A DNA stretch of 64,000 bases from Massospora cicadina (GCA_022478985.1 JAKSZP010013292.1:1-64000), one strand, 5' to 3'; positions 1 to 11,310 are shown, numbered from the stretch's first letter. The notes: generated by a model from the sequence alone, not told the origin. Program-made: numbers and translations.

Positions 1-764
1 TTTCTGACCTGAGGCACACCCTGGACCAACGCTGGGTTTGGGCAAAATATGCCCAGGTTGGGACTAGTGGTGTGCCAAACGCCCAGCCCTTGACGTCAAG
101 ACAGGCGTTAAAACAAATGATTTACTGAATACGCAGGCAGTTCAATTTGGTTTGTTAAATTAGCAGGGCTTCAAAACCTGTTCCATTTTTGAAATAACGC
201 GCTCAGGTTGAATCCAACTTCAATTGATCACTTGAGTGAAGTTGGTTTCGCCTATTCACCCAACTCAGATGGCAGTATCACCCTATTGGTGAGCTGGTGC
301 TTGGGCCCACTGTGGCATAACCCCTATTCCCACGTCAAGCTTAAATACGTTTTCCCTGACCAAAATTCCATGTTAGTTGACTTCCCAAATAAACCTTTTC
401 CCGTTAAAGTTTATTTTATATTTATGATATTCCAAATGCTCCTGTGTGCAAACCTCTTCGAGGAGGTATTGCACTCCATTAACCTCGCTATAGCAAATAA
501 TTTGCAGCTATCCCTTCATACACCATTTGTTCTCCCAGGTTCCTTCCAACCTGGGCCGCTTAGCCCCTTTCTCTATGTGCACCACGTCGCTTTTGATGGG
601 TTTTTCTTGGAAAACTCACACTTCTATGCCTAGGTAGTTATTGCTCAGGCACTCTTTTCTGGGCTCTAATTACTTTAGCATTGTTGGCTAGTTTCCTGGC
701 ATTGGCCTTGTGCACTGTGCACTGCCACGCTGGGAACAGGAGAGTTATAGACACTCTCCTTGCA
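1..764 (+). repeat. 5' LTR of element A (left end outside window)
   Basis: This stretch repeats at 5803-6663 (3' LTR of A) and 36189-37039 (solo copy). Shared blocks include the region around the AAAATATGCCCAGG string and the end, GGGAACAGGAGAGTTA followed by CTCCTTGCA. The LTR ends in CA at 764, matching TACA ends at 6663 and 37039. No TGG-type primer-binding site follows it; the next bases are TTAGTCAATC. Confidence 0.9.
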
Positions 765-1372
765 TTAGTCAATCAACCCTTTTTTCTTATGTGCATGAAA
801 TTTTTGTGTGGAACTTTTCTGAAGTGTAAACAGTGGCTGTCAACTGTAGGGCTCTGGGTGCTGTTAGCTGCACCGCTGTTTCCTCTTTTTCCCAAAGGTA
901 GGAGCAACTCAGAGTTTTTATGGTTGCCTCCAACTGGAAGGTATCCACCCTTTTTGTTCATACCTGGTGGATTCAGATGCTTCGAGGTCCAAAGGTCATG
1001 ATTCCCCAATTTTTACTAAATTTCTCAACGTCAATTTAAATAAAACAAGTTTCCTTTCACCCGCGCATTCAGCTGATGCCAACGGCGTTGGCGCAGATTG
1101 GCCTGGGGGTGTTGGCCATGTATAATGTTGGGCATGTCATCGCGGATCAAGGCATAAGGTCATTCACATCAAAAAATGCGTTTTATAAAGAAAACCTGAG
1201 ATATATCTCTGAACCATATTCGCCCTCTCATGGTTCAGACCTGGAACCCATTCCTGTGTATGGAATTACACCAGAAAATCCTCGTTTGACCTTTTCCATG
1301 ATTCGCATCACTCAGGAAGTTGAAAAGGAACTGTGCTTCTGATATTAAAACATTTATGCACCCGCAGAAGGC
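765..1372 (+). other. Leader of element A with no recognisable gag
   Basis: About 600 bp separate the 5' LTR from the protease. There is room for neither a capsid domain nor a CCHC knuckle, and none is seen. A short open stretch at 1076-1342 lies in a different frame from the protease reading frame and matches nothing I know. I infer that gag was deleted. Confidence 0.55.
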
Positions 1373-1982
1373 ATGGAGGGGTATGTGGCCTCAGTAGTAA
1401 GAGTGGCCAAAACTCCCTCCCCCTTCTTTGATTCCCAAACCTACCCTTACGATTTGCTTAAGTCAGAAGATGACTTAAATGTAGTAAGGGCGTTTTCTCC
1501 TTTGAATAAATCCCACTCTGGATACTTCCTCATGACTGCTACCCTTACATCCTCTCTTGGGAAGTTCAGCACAAACATTTTAGTGGATAACGGTGCCACC
1601 AATAATTTTATTGACCAAGATCTGGCTGACTACCTTGAGTTAAGTTACTCACCAGGTGGTATGGTTAGAGGTGGAGCTTCTCAAGGTATCCCTACATCGA
1701 ACGTCATAGGGTTGGTGGACTACCAGGTGGGCACCTATCTTCTATCCGATCATTTCTAAGCTATCAAGCACCTCTTGTTCCCAATTATTTTGGGTTTAGA
1801 GTGGTGGAGAAAGGTTGACGTCCGCACTAATTTGAAAGAAAACATGCTATCCTTGTCTTTGATAAACGGTCATCAGTTGATTGTTCCCTTGTCAGAGGAT
1901 AACGTCCAGGGCCCATTACCTCATTGGCCCAATGTTCTCACCCCTTATCTTGCTCCTTTGCTGAAGATCCCCCCTCCGTAGG
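1373..1982 (+). pseudogene. Element A aspartic protease
   Basis: Retroviral-type aspartic protease that would cut the Gag-Pol polyprotein. The active-site loop reads VDNGATNNFID (codons from about 1583; Asp at 1586-1588), corresponding to D-S/T-G-A of the family. A second conserved block, FPIILGLEWW, follows at about 1779-1808 and is typical of the protease-RT linker of Ty3/Gypsy chromoviruses. A stop at 1757-1759 separates the blocks, and the frame shifts near 1980 before RT. The TTG start is only where the open stretch begins; the native product would be cut from a polyprotein. Confidence 0.8.
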
Positions 1983-1983
1983 A

Positions 1984-2767
1984 TTTTCCTTACCATCCTG
2001 TTTGGAGGGTTTGGAAACCTCTTTTGATGCAGCATCCGCCAACGCACTCCCTGAGCACTCTGAGTTCAATTGTGACTTCAAGCTCAAAGTGGATCTGGTG
2101 CCTATATCTTCCCCCATTTACCCATTAACTGTCTGGGAGGAAGAGGCGTTGGATGTGTGGGTGAAGGAACAGTTGGCCAAAGGTGAGCTTTTTCAGCGTA
2201 CCTCCCCTGTATGCTCCCCCCTACTCTTTGTGGAGAAGTCTGATGATACTTTAGACCCTGCGTAGACTATAGTAACTTGAATAATGTTACTGTACCAGAC
2301 CTCCATCCCATCCCTTTGGATTCACACTTATTTCACGCTATGTGGAGAAGACGAAGGTCTTCTCCAAGCTGGATTGTCTCAATCAGTTCAATCAGATCCA
2401 GATTAAAAAGGGACAAGAGTGGTTGACCGCATTCTGTACCAGAAAAGGGATCTTCCATCTTCAGGTCATGCCCTTTGGGCTTAAGAATGCCCCTGCTATC
2501 TTTCAACGCCGCATTGATGCCACGTTGGGAGACCTTTTAGGGAAATGCGCGGTCGCCTACATGGATTATATCCTGGTGTTTTCCCCTGATCAAGAGTCCC
2601 ATGCAGTTCACCTTCAGCAAGTGGTGGAGCGGTTAAAGGCAGCCAGCCTTACGTTGAAAATTTCAAAGTGTGAATTCTTCAAGTCTCAGGTCACATTTCT
2701 GGGCAACGTTGTGTTTGACCAGGGACACATGATAACTCCAGACAAGTAGAAGGCGATTTGTGAGATT
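1984..2767 (+). pseudogene. Element A reverse transcriptase, fingers and palm
   Basis: RT that would copy element RNA into DNA in virus-like particles. Seen in order: a segment ending SPLLFVEK, then CVDYSNLNNVTVPD (finger/palm block), VFSKLDCLNQFNQIQI (first catalytic Asp region), TAFCTRKGIFHLQVMPFGL and NAPAIFQ. The YxDD box reads Y-M-D-Y (2558-2569): the second catalytic Asp is Tyr, so the enzyme is inactive. The order is broken by a stop near 2263 and frameshifts. The domain is cut at 2772 by a solo LTR and resumes at 3545. Confidence 0.88.
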
Positions 2768-2772
2768 CCTAC

Positions 2773-3544
2773 TGTTGAATTTTGGGCTTTGTTCTGATGG
2801 CTGGTTCTTCTTCAGGTGTGAAATGCAGTTTGGTGCGTCTATTGTGTGAGGACAATAGACAGGATGGTGATTTAGAGTTTAAGATATAACTTTTTCTGGT
2901 AGTACTTAAATTGTATACCCTGTAGTTTACTTGGACAATGGCACGCCGCCCTGATCTTACTGATCCCAAGTAAATACCAAAAGCTAAACTATAAACTTAA
3001 TCCAGTAGTTGAATCTATTTTATCAGTATCAACTTTAGGGTTATTTATAGGGCTTAATGTTAACCACATCTTACTCATGACGTCTCATTTTCAATGGCAC
3101 TTGCCATGTAAAATGTTTGTAAGAACGTCTACAAATACTTTTACCAGGGTATCATACTAAGCCTCAGGGTCAGAGTAAACACCATCATCATTCTCGAGAT
3201 GGCGTTTCAAATGCATCTTCAAAATAGCTGAATTGATTCACTTTCACATGTAATCAGCAGCACATACCAATGCAATTCATATCACTAATTAGTAATTAAT
3301 TTGGTTTAAAACTCAACTGACATTAAAAACTAATTTTAACATAGACCAACAAAGCCCAAGTGCCTGAGTCATTAAATCAAAATTTAAATCTAAGTTTGAC
3401 TAACCAACAAAGCCCTCAAGCCCATGTCATCATAATTGAATATAATTAAGTGAAATTGGTAAGCCACAAATTCAAGTTTGGATATACTTAGGATATCTTT
3501 GGTTTATAATAACCAACGATTTAGATCCAGTCAACCATTCAACA
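2773..3544. repeat. Solo LTR (772 bp) inserted in element A RT, CCTAC duplication
   Basis: AT-rich and non-coding. It begins TGTTGAAT and ends ATTCAACA, perfect 8 bp inverted ends of the TG..CA type. The 5 bp CCTAC directly flanks it at 2768-2772 and 3545-3549. Removing the insert and one CCTAC rejoins the RT sequence from its connection region (ending ..EIPT) to PTSVKELRSFLG. Size, ends and 5 bp duplication fit a solo LTR left by LTR-LTR recombination. No other copy of this family was seen, so orientation is unassigned. Confidence 0.88.
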
Positions 3545-3549
3545 CCTAC

Positions 3550-4122
3550 CCTACCTCAGTTAAGGAATTAAGGAGCTTTTTGGGGACATGCACTTTCCTC
3601 AAGAAGTTCACTCCCAATCTGTCTGAGGTAGCAGCTCCCCTATACAAGGCTAACGGTGCCAAAATGCTTCAGTGGTCCCCCATTTAGGAGGATGCTTTCC
3701 AAGCAATGAAGTGCACCCTGTTGTCCACGTCTGTCCTTCGCCATGTCAACCCTTTAAAGGAGTTCATCTTGTCTACTGATGCCTCCAACTTCGCCATAGC
3801 AGTCGCCTTGTTACAAGTAGGCGAAGATGGGATAGAGCATGCAGTGGGATATTTTTCTAGGAATATGTCTCTGCCTGAGTTAAATTACGCCGTTTATTAT
3901 AAGGAGTTACTAGCAGTGGTGGAGGTGCTGACGTATTGGCATCATTACTTGCATGTCTTTAATCAACCATTCCGTGTATGTACAGACCACCGTGCCTTGC
4001 TGTACTACCGCGCCCCTCATGTCCTAACCCCATTTCATACCCTTTGGCATGAGACCCTTGCCCAATTTACATTCAGTATGAGTTCACCAAGGGCAAGGAT
4101 AATGGTTTGGCAGGTGCTTTGA
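3550..4122 (+). pseudogene. Element A RT thumb/connection and RNase H
   Basis: Continuation of pol after the inserted LTR. SVKELRSFLGTCTFLKKFTPNLSEVAAPL is the usual RT connection region; I see it at about 3555-3640. RNase H follows: STDASNFAIAVALLQ (first Asp), YKELLAVVEVL (Glu) and CTDHRALLYY (Asp) keep all three acidic residues that can be read. A TAG at 3685-3687 sits between the connection region and RNase H, and a frameshift near 4107 leads into integrase. RNase H would remove element RNA after first-strand synthesis. Confidence 0.87.
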
Positions 4123-5336
4123 GCCGCAACCCTGCATTAGCCCCTGACCTCAGGGAGGTAGAAGTGCACAACACCCAGGTGATGATTCCTTCAAGAAAAA
4201 TTATGTTGCTGCTTCCCTCTCCCCTGGCTAACGGGCCAGCGCTTGCACCTCTTGATAACGCAGAGGAATATGGTATGTTCAGAAAGATCGTCCTCTCTCA
4301 GCCGCTGTCAGGCGAATATACCCTGGTACTTGCAAAGAGCGCTTCAAATCAAGAGGATCTATCCAGGGGTTATCACTTAAAGGATGAGATGGTGTGGTTT
4401 CAAGGGCGCTTTTGGGTACCTGCTGGACCACTGCGCCTGGAAATCATCTGGGACCATCATGATGGAATCACCATTGGTCATCCAGGGAAAGCAAAGACCT
4501 TGGAGTTGATACTCCACACCTACAATTGGAAGGGCTTGCCTGCTCAGGTGGGGCGGTATTGTAAGGAGTGCCTGGTATGCAACCAAATGAAACCCAATCA
4601 TCAAAATTTAGCAGGGTTGTTGGTACCAGTCCAAAAGGCTGATGGGCCCTGGACTTCCCTCTCAGTTGGTTTCATTGTGGAGCTACCTGTCTCTGATGGT
4701 TATGATGCCATCATGGTGGTGGTGAACCGTTTTACAAAGTTCGCCCACTTCATTCCTTGCAGAACCACAATAACTGCAGTGGAGATGGCTAGACTCTTCT
4801 TCACCCATGTGTTTGCACTCCATGGGGTTCCCCAAGAGATTATCAGTGACCAGGGACCCCAATTCACCTTCATCTTTTGGGAAGAGTTGTGTAAGACTCT
4901 TCAGATTCGCCCTTGCCATTCAACTGCCTATCGTCCCCAATCATATGGGCAGACCAAATGAGTAAACCAATGCTTGGAACAGTTCCTGCGGTGTTACACC
5001 GCCGCAGATCATTCAGATTGGGTTTCTCACCTTCCTATGTCTCAATTTAGCTACAACAGTAACTTGCACTCTTCGATCAGCTGTTCCACATTTTTTGCCA
5101 GCCATGGCTTTAACCCCGCCTTTAACATGGAGCACAGCTGTGGGTCGAAGGTTAAAGCAGTGGTGGACTTTGCCAAGAAAATCAAGAAGGTCCACCAGGG
5201 AGTTTCCACAAGCTTGGAGGCGGCTATGCAGGTATATAAGGAGAACGCTGATGGGAAGCGCAGAGTGGGTCCAGCGTATAAGGAAGGGGACCTTGTGATG
5301 CTTGATGCTCGACATCCCAATCAAGCAGCCATGTAA
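4107..5336 (+). pseudogene. Element A integrase (zinc and catalytic domains)
   Basis: Integrase that would insert the element cDNA. The zinc-binding HHCC domain is seen as HHDGITIGHPGKAKTLEL then YCKECLVCNQ (about 4453-4590). The DDE core follows, but two catalytic residues are changed: VVVDRFTK reads VVVNRFTK (Asn at 4725-4727) and GQTE reads GQTK (Lys at 4956-4958). The middle Asp in SDQGPQF is kept. A TGA at 4959-4961 stops the frame where family members have Arg. After it the frame runs on to 5336 (QCLEQFLRCY onward). Both substitutions fit G-to-A changes. Confidence 0.9.
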
Positions 5337-5787
5337 AAAGCTGGGACCAAAGAAGATTGGCCCCTACCACATTGTTATAAAGGTGGGCCATGTCTCATAC
5401 TAGCTAGATCTCCCCCCCTCATCCCGGATCTTCTCTATGTTTCATGAGAGCAAACTGACGTTGTTTGAGGAGCCCTCACTAGAAACTCCTGAGGCATATC
5501 TTGTGGATGGGGCGCCAGAGTGGGAGGTGGAATAAAGAGTTGCCTCACGCCACGTTAAACAAAGACTAGAGTACCTGGTATCATGAAAGGGCTTTGACAC
5601 TGCAGAGAACAGTTGGGTTCCAGCGCACGACTGTGTGCATGCCCAAGATCTGATTGACGCCTTCCACCAGCATTTTCCTCATGCTGCTGGATCCCAACAT
5701 AAACTGACCATTGCTGCCATGAAGTTGGCCCCTGCCCACAAAAACTTTTCCCTGGCGCAAGCCCCTGGAGAGGGGTTGAGCCCCATT
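5337..5787 (+). pseudogene. Element A integrase C-terminal domain with chromodomain
   Basis: In-frame stops hide this domain. Translation gives KKIGPYHIVIKV (integrase beta-barrel) followed by a chromodomain-like stretch from about 5518: EWEVE, a stop, RVASRHVKQRLEYLVS, a stop where Trp is expected, KGFDTAENSWVPAHD and DLIDAFHQHFP. Chromodomains at this place are known to steer Ty3/Gypsy chromoviruses toward modified chromatin. The stop before KGF is TGA for a conserved TGG. The frame runs to just before the polypurine tract. Confidence 0.8.
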
Positions 5788-5802
5788 AGGAGGAGAGGGT
5801 AA
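5788..5802 (+). other. Polypurine tract of element A
   Basis: AGGAGGAGAGGG followed by TAA lies directly before the 3' LTR start TGTTGTGTG at 5803. Such a tract primes second-strand DNA synthesis and confirms the + orientation. Confidence 0.85.
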
Positions 5803-6663
5803 TGTTGTGTGCACATGACATAATAGTGGAGACCAACCCCAAAGACAAGGCTGGGCGCCAGGAGGCCCAGAGGGTGAAGCTGCAGGTTCTCCCTGACCTA
5901 AGGCATACCCTAGATCAACGTTGGGTATGGCAAAATATGCCCAGGTTGGGACTAGTGGTGTGCCAAACGCCCAGCCCTTGACGTCAAGCCAGGCATTAAA
6001 ATAAATGATTTACCAAATATATGTGGGCAATTCAAATTGGTTTGTCAAATTAGCAGGGTTTGAAACCTGTTCCATTTTTGAAATAACGCGCTCAGGTTGA
6101 ATCCAACTTCAATTGATCACTCGAGTGAAGTCAGTTTTGGCATCTTCAACCAACTCAGATGGCAGTATCACCCTATTGGTGAGTCAGTTCTTGGGCCCAC
6201 TGCGGCATAGCCCCTATTCCCCCATTCAAGCTTAAATACGTTTTCCCTGACCAACATTCCATGTTAGTTGACTTCCCAAATAAACCTTTTCCCGTTGAAG
6301 TTTATTTTATATTTATGATATTCCAAATGCTCCTGTGTGCAAACCTCTTCGAGGAGGTATTGCACTCCATTAACCTCGCTATAGCAAATAATTTGCAGCT
6401 ATCCCTTCATACACCATTTGTTCTCCCAGGTTCCTTCCAACCTGGGCCGCTTAGCCCCTTTCTCTATGTGCACAGCGTCGCTTTTGGTGGGTTTTTTATT
6501 GGAAAACTCGCACTTCTATGCATAGGTAGTTATTGCTCCAGCACCCTTTGCTGGGCTCTAATTACTTTAGCATTGTTGGCTAGTTCCCTGGCGTTGGCCT
6601 TGTGCACTGTGCACTGTGCACTGCCACGCTGGGAACAGGAGAGTTATAGACAATCTCCTTACA
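5803..6663 (+). repeat. 3' LTR of element A (861 bp)
   Basis: Begins TGTTGTGTGCACATGACA right after the polypurine tract and ends CTCCTTACA. It matches 1-764 closely, and 36189-37039 more loosely. An open stretch in its 3' half (from about 6261) stays open in part in all three copies; the basis of that is unknown. No convincing 5 bp target duplication can be tested because the left end lies outside the window. Confidence 0.92.
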
Positions 6664-6775
6664 GTTTTGTTGGGGCATCTCTCACGGGTGGAGAGGCTAG
6701 GTGGCAGGGTAAATCTTGACATTAGAGGCATTCCTGAGATTTCAGATAAATTTCATTGGATCAATTGAATTTATG
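6664..6775. other. Short flank between element A and the LINE
   Basis: No gene. The first part, with TTGGGGCATCT and a nearby GTGGAGAGGC, resembles 37135-37170 beside the right LTR of element E, so this may be a fragment of that family. The last 9 bases, GAATTTATG (6767-6775), are the left target duplication of the LINE. Confidence 0.5.
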
Positions 6776-6854
6776 GGCTTTTCTTTCCTGTTACTTTCAC
6801 TTTTAGTAACATGATTCGACGCAATTTCTCTGAGTTTGACAATCAACCAGGAAT

Positions 6855-8054
6855 ATGAGCAAATTTGTCTGCAACAACACCAGTTGGGCGAAAGTGGCCA
6901 GCGTGAAAGGCCCAAAGCCCTCCCAACCCACTGGGGAAAAACTCCCCGATGGAATGTTGGCACACCCTCCTACCATAAAGGGTGAGTACAGTGCCGCACC
7001 TGAAGTTTTACAATTTCTGCAAAAAATGGGCGCATATACTAAAATAGAACACTCCCAAACCCTGTCCTCCCTTGAGCACGGCCTTAGAATTATGGTCAGT
7101 GATACTTCCCTCAAATCATGGGAAAAAATGGGGGAGTCCTTCTCTGCAACTATCCCAAACACTGTCTCAGTAAATTGTAAAAATTTACATAGATGATGGG
7201 TGGACGTCATGTTCATGTCCGCGGAAGAAGTGACAGAAGCAGCAAAAATCATATTCTCCATAAAGATTAACAACAAAGTATGCACCATCCGCACAGTGCG
7301 CACACAATGGAATGAGGCAAATGACCTATTCATCATATTTTATTGACTCCTAAGCACCGTGAACTGTGATATCCTCGCGGATGAGCTCCGCAGGGGCCTC
7401 AAAGGTTATGGCGTAATCAAACAGTTTGAATGCAAGAAATTTCCCTTCCTGCCCCACCTGTGTACAGGGAAGGCAATAGCCATTATAGAACCTGATCAGG
7501 ATGTGGTATAGGATATCACCCTCATTCCCCGCACGGTGACCATCAACCTCCCTGATGGCAGCATATCTCGCCCCTTCCACATCACACCAGAACACACCCC
7601 ACCTATCTGCGAATTCTGATCAGCTATAGGCTACAAAGACCACGCATGCCTCATCAAGTGTGGGATTGAAGCACCGGAATTTTTTGAGGACAATATGGAT
7701 GAAACAAGCCCAACTTTTGGCAAAATTAAGGACTCCACTTTTGCCTTCTATTGGGGCAAAAGAGCTGATGTCACTTTAGTCAAGCCCATTTTGCGCAAGG
7801 ACTGCCATCATGCACAGACCGCCCACAAGCAGGCTGCAAGTTCCGCTGAGACCCAAACCCGCACCATGATTTCCCCAGAACAGATTCAGGTGGATGCCAT
7901 GGCAGCGCAGCAGAATAACCAATCAGATCCCCCACATATAACCCAAAGCAACCAATATGATGATTTTTTGGACACAACCAAAAAGAGACCTCCAACCAAG
8001 TGGGAGCAAATCCAACTTTCACCACTGTGGATCCTCCCAGGCAATCACGTGTGA
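6855..8054 (+). pseudogene. LINE ORF1 (gag-like, zinc knuckle)
   Basis: One frame runs from ATG 6855 to TGA 8052-8054 without a frameshift, but with internal stops at 7194, near 7342, near 7509 and at 7617. ORF1 proteins bind element RNA. A knuckle-like motif is seen near 7608-7655: CEF, the stop at 7617, then SAIGYKDHAC. A Cys at the stop would give C-X2-C-X3-G-Y-X2-H-X-C. The stretch up to about 8290 lacks an ORF1-like reading. Intact frame with only stop substitutions points to point mutation rather than long indel decay. Confidence 0.75.
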
Positions 8055-8327
8055 TCAACGATGATATGGAAGACCATTTCAGCCAATCACAATGTGACAA
8101 CACTCATGCGCAAAACCCAATCACCCCAACTCCCAATTTCTGCCCATCAAACCCATAGGCAAGCGGTGGAAAATTTTTTGCTGATGGGTCACAAGCCAAC
8201 CCATGCCAGACCCAAATTCCATGAAGTAATCTGAGCCAGAAGAAACTGAACGAAACCAGTACTAAGACTGCCAACCAACACACTGGAACCAATCTGGCTA
8301 ATAGGCCCCATACTCGCAGTATGAACC

Positions 8328-9059
8328 ATGATAAGGAACAGGGTGACCTCAGTGGGTTGCCCCAGCATTCCTGATGTGCGGACTACCACAATCAACATAG
8401 GGATGCTCAACATCGTGGGAGCCAAGGCCCCCACATTCTGGGACAAAAAAATGGCTTTCCTGTGCAATATCCCCATGGACATCTTGGCTGTCCAAGAACC
8501 CCACTTTCCACCGGGGGAGGAGGAGTCATGGTCAACCATGCTCCTTCCAGCCAAATCCTTTTAGATTTACCACTGTGGGGTGGTAATTCAAACAAATCGT
8601 GACCCTCCAGTAAATATCTGAAGCACATCCTCCCACCTGGAGGGACAGCTGCTTCTAGTGGATCTTGAGTGGAATAGAGAAAATTTCGCTGTGGCGTGTG
8701 TGTATGCCCCAAATGATCTGAACGACTGCCAAAATTTTTTCTTTAATATCCTCTCAATCCCTTTCCCCAAGGCAACGTTTTTTGTGGGAGATTTTAACTG
8801 CTGGCTTAACACCATTACCAACCGCTGGCCCAAGTCTAAGGCTATACCCCACAGACACACAGAACTATGCATACTAAAGGCAATACTGGGCCTATGCGAC
8901 ACCATTCCCAAACAAGCCCCCACCCTGGCCAACATGACGAGGCCCCACCACAACAATAACCAGCTGGTCTCAATGACCCAGATTGACCTGATTCTCACCC
9001 CTATAGACTTCCATAACCGGGTATCAGATTTTACAACAACAAATTATCCCTTTCTCTGA
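8328..9059 (+). pseudogene. LINE ORF2 endonuclease domain
   Basis: Apurinic/apyrimidinic-like endonuclease that would nick the target for target-primed reverse transcription. Seen in order: INIGMLNIVG near the start, DILAVQEPHF (Glu of the family's QEPH/QETH block), CVYAPND, FFVGDFNC (GDFN block), IDLIL, and just past the stop at 9057-9059 the residues DHQMVLI, the SDH block. The chosen ATG at 8328 opens the frame. A TAG near 8563 breaks the domain. Frame is the same at 8328 and 8658, so the break is a point mutation. Confidence 0.85.
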
Positions 9060-9295
9060 CCACCAGATGGTCTTGATAGCGTTATCATCCTCAGAAAATA
9101 CCAAAAGCCACCACCTGGCACAGAGTTCACCTGAGCACCATCCACCTTCTGGAGCTTAAACTTTGGATCGAGATGGTACTAACAACACAGCGAGAAAGAT
9201 GACCACCCAACAGGAACCCTATCGCCAAGTGGGAAATATTCAAGGCTCACACAACCAAGAAAGCCTGCCACCTGGACTCCAGAAAAACAGCCGCG

Positions 9296-11310
9296 ATGTC
9301 TGTGACAATCAACAAGGCTATCAGACAGCTTCAACACTTAGAAAACAACACACCTCGCAAGGGATACACCCTTAAATGGGGCCGCCTGTGGTTCCAGCTA
9401 TCCACACAGGTAAACTCCCTCTTTAGAAAACACTTGCATTACACCAAAGTATGCTATAAATCAAAATACATTTTATCCAGAGAAACTCACACGGCCCAAT
9501 TCTTCCACCATTTTAACCAATTTCAACTTTGGCGACTTGCACACAGATCCACCGAGCAGATGACACACTGGCATCCACACCATCTGAGATATTGGCTGAA
9601 TTACATTAATTTTACACTGTCCTGTACACAGAGGATTTTGCATCACCTAGAGAAATTGAAAATTTTTCATCATCCGCTAATATTGACACTATAGCTGGTC
9701 AGCCAGACCTTGTAGCACCCATCACTAAAAAGATGAACTATGGGAGGTAACAAGATCAACCCCGCGCAACAAGTGCCCTGGGCCTGATGGCCTACCATAT
9801 GAATTTTTCAAAAAATATATTTTGAATATATCGCACCAATACTACTGGCAACTATGAATAAGTGCCTGGAAGACACCTTCTACCTGGCGGCCAAGAAGCA
9901 TATGTTGTCACACTCTTCAAAAAAGGAGACCAGGCAGACCTAAACAACTGGCGTCCAATCGCTCTCACCAATACTGATACCAAAATACTAACTAAAATCT
10001 TAGCTAAACGTCTGGGTTGCATTGCTCAGACAGCCCTCTCCCCCCATCAGTTTGGCTTCATCCCAAATCGCTCAATCTTGGGATAACATCCACACAATTG
10101 CCAACATCTGCTAGGCTAACCCCACAGGCGCCCTTGCTTTCCTGGACCAAAAGAAAGCATACGACCATGTGCACTGGGGTTACCTAGAACAATGTCTAAA
10201 GGCTTTCAACCTACCATCCCGCATTATAAACTGAGCGCTCCTCCTAACGCGCTCAGCCAGGTTTGCAATCAGAGGACCAGGTTTCCCAACCGACACCATC
10301 ACCCCCCAAAGGGGCCTTAAACAAGGTGACCCGCTTAGCCCCTACTATACAATTTTACCCTTGACCCTCTCCTCCGCATTGCAAACTCAAAGCTCACTGG
10401 AATCAGGTTGGAGGGACAACTACCAACCAAAATGCTCGCCTTTGCTGACGACTGCGTTGTTGGAGTCTCAAGCAACAGGGATGCCAGGGCTATCAAGCGC
10501 ATTATTCACCAGTATGAGTCAGTGAGTAATGCCATGGTGAACAAACAGAAAAGAGAGGTAATTTTTATGAGCAAATTCAGTTCAAACTGGGCCTCACCCT
10601 CCCACCACCACACAAACCAACCAACCACATATCCAACCACACAACAACAATCCAAGCCAGTAAAACCACTGTGTTTACCCTTTGCACACCACCCCACCAC
10701 CAACCCATTCCATCATCTGGGCATATGGCTCAAAGCTGGTGGATATGCACTTGACACCATCAAAACCAACATTTTGGACAACATCACAAAAAGAATGACA
10801 TGTATGCGGAGGAGTAAAGCCAGCCTAACTGGAAGAGTTGTGTTAGACAACTCCCTGATCTTTTCAAAGTTATGGTTTGCTGCCCACGCGGTTCCCTTCT
10901 CCACCAACTTTACCAACGCAGTCTACAAGCTCCTGCAGAACTGGCTATGGTCTGGTTACCGCGCACCTGTCAGGTTGGAGACCATGTACGGACCACAGAA
11001 GAAAGGCGGAATGGGGCTGCTCAACTTCATGGAAAGAGCAATGCAAATCCTTTGCTCCTGGGTAGCTCTCACAACGTCACCCAACCCACCATCCCCCCAC
11101 TGGGCTAAGGTAGCCCAAACCAACTTCGCAAGGGCACAACATCTGAGGTCCCCCTCCAACCCTGCAACTCTGATGAAATACCTTGCAACACATCCAACAG
11201 CCACTGGACCGCACAGCACCAACCGGTATTTCAAACGCATCCTGTACAACCTAAGACAAGGGGATTGGAGCTTCTCCTATGCACAGCAATCCGAAGACAT
11301 TCACCCTTAA
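9296..11310 (+). pseudogene. LINE ORF2 reverse transcriptase domain
   Basis: RT for target-primed synthesis. The block VVTLFKKGDQADLNNWRPIAL, seen at about 9906-9960, and SPHQFGFIPNRSI (10039-10077) are diagnostic of LINE RT. After a stop at 10084 come QKKAYDHVHWGYL (first catalytic Asp, partly shifted), then GLKQGDPLSPY near 10312, and AFADDCVVGV with FADD at 10441-10452, so the catalytic Asp pair is kept. A thumb region follows to 11310. The frame changes at least twice (around 9700 and 10090-10400). Confidence 0.88.

Larger units (their letters stand above)
1..6663 (+). mobile_element. Element A: Ty3/Gypsy chromovirus, gag-less, with nested solo LTR
   Basis: An LTR retrotransposon read left to right: 5' LTR (start cut off by the window), protease, RT, RNase H, integrase, chromodomain, polypurine tract, 3' LTR. 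Protease-RT-RNase H-integrase is the Ty3/Gypsy order, and the chromodomain after integrase makes it a chromovirus. The two LTRs align with an offset near 5889 bp, so the 5' LTR should begin about 86 bp left of the window. The coding part has several stops and frameshifts, no gag capsid, and a 772 bp insertion in RT. It is a dead copy. Confidence 0.92.

Noticed and set aside
208..633. 141-codon open frame at the left edge as a host gene
   Set aside because: It lies inside the 5' LTR of element A and repeats in two other LTR copies.
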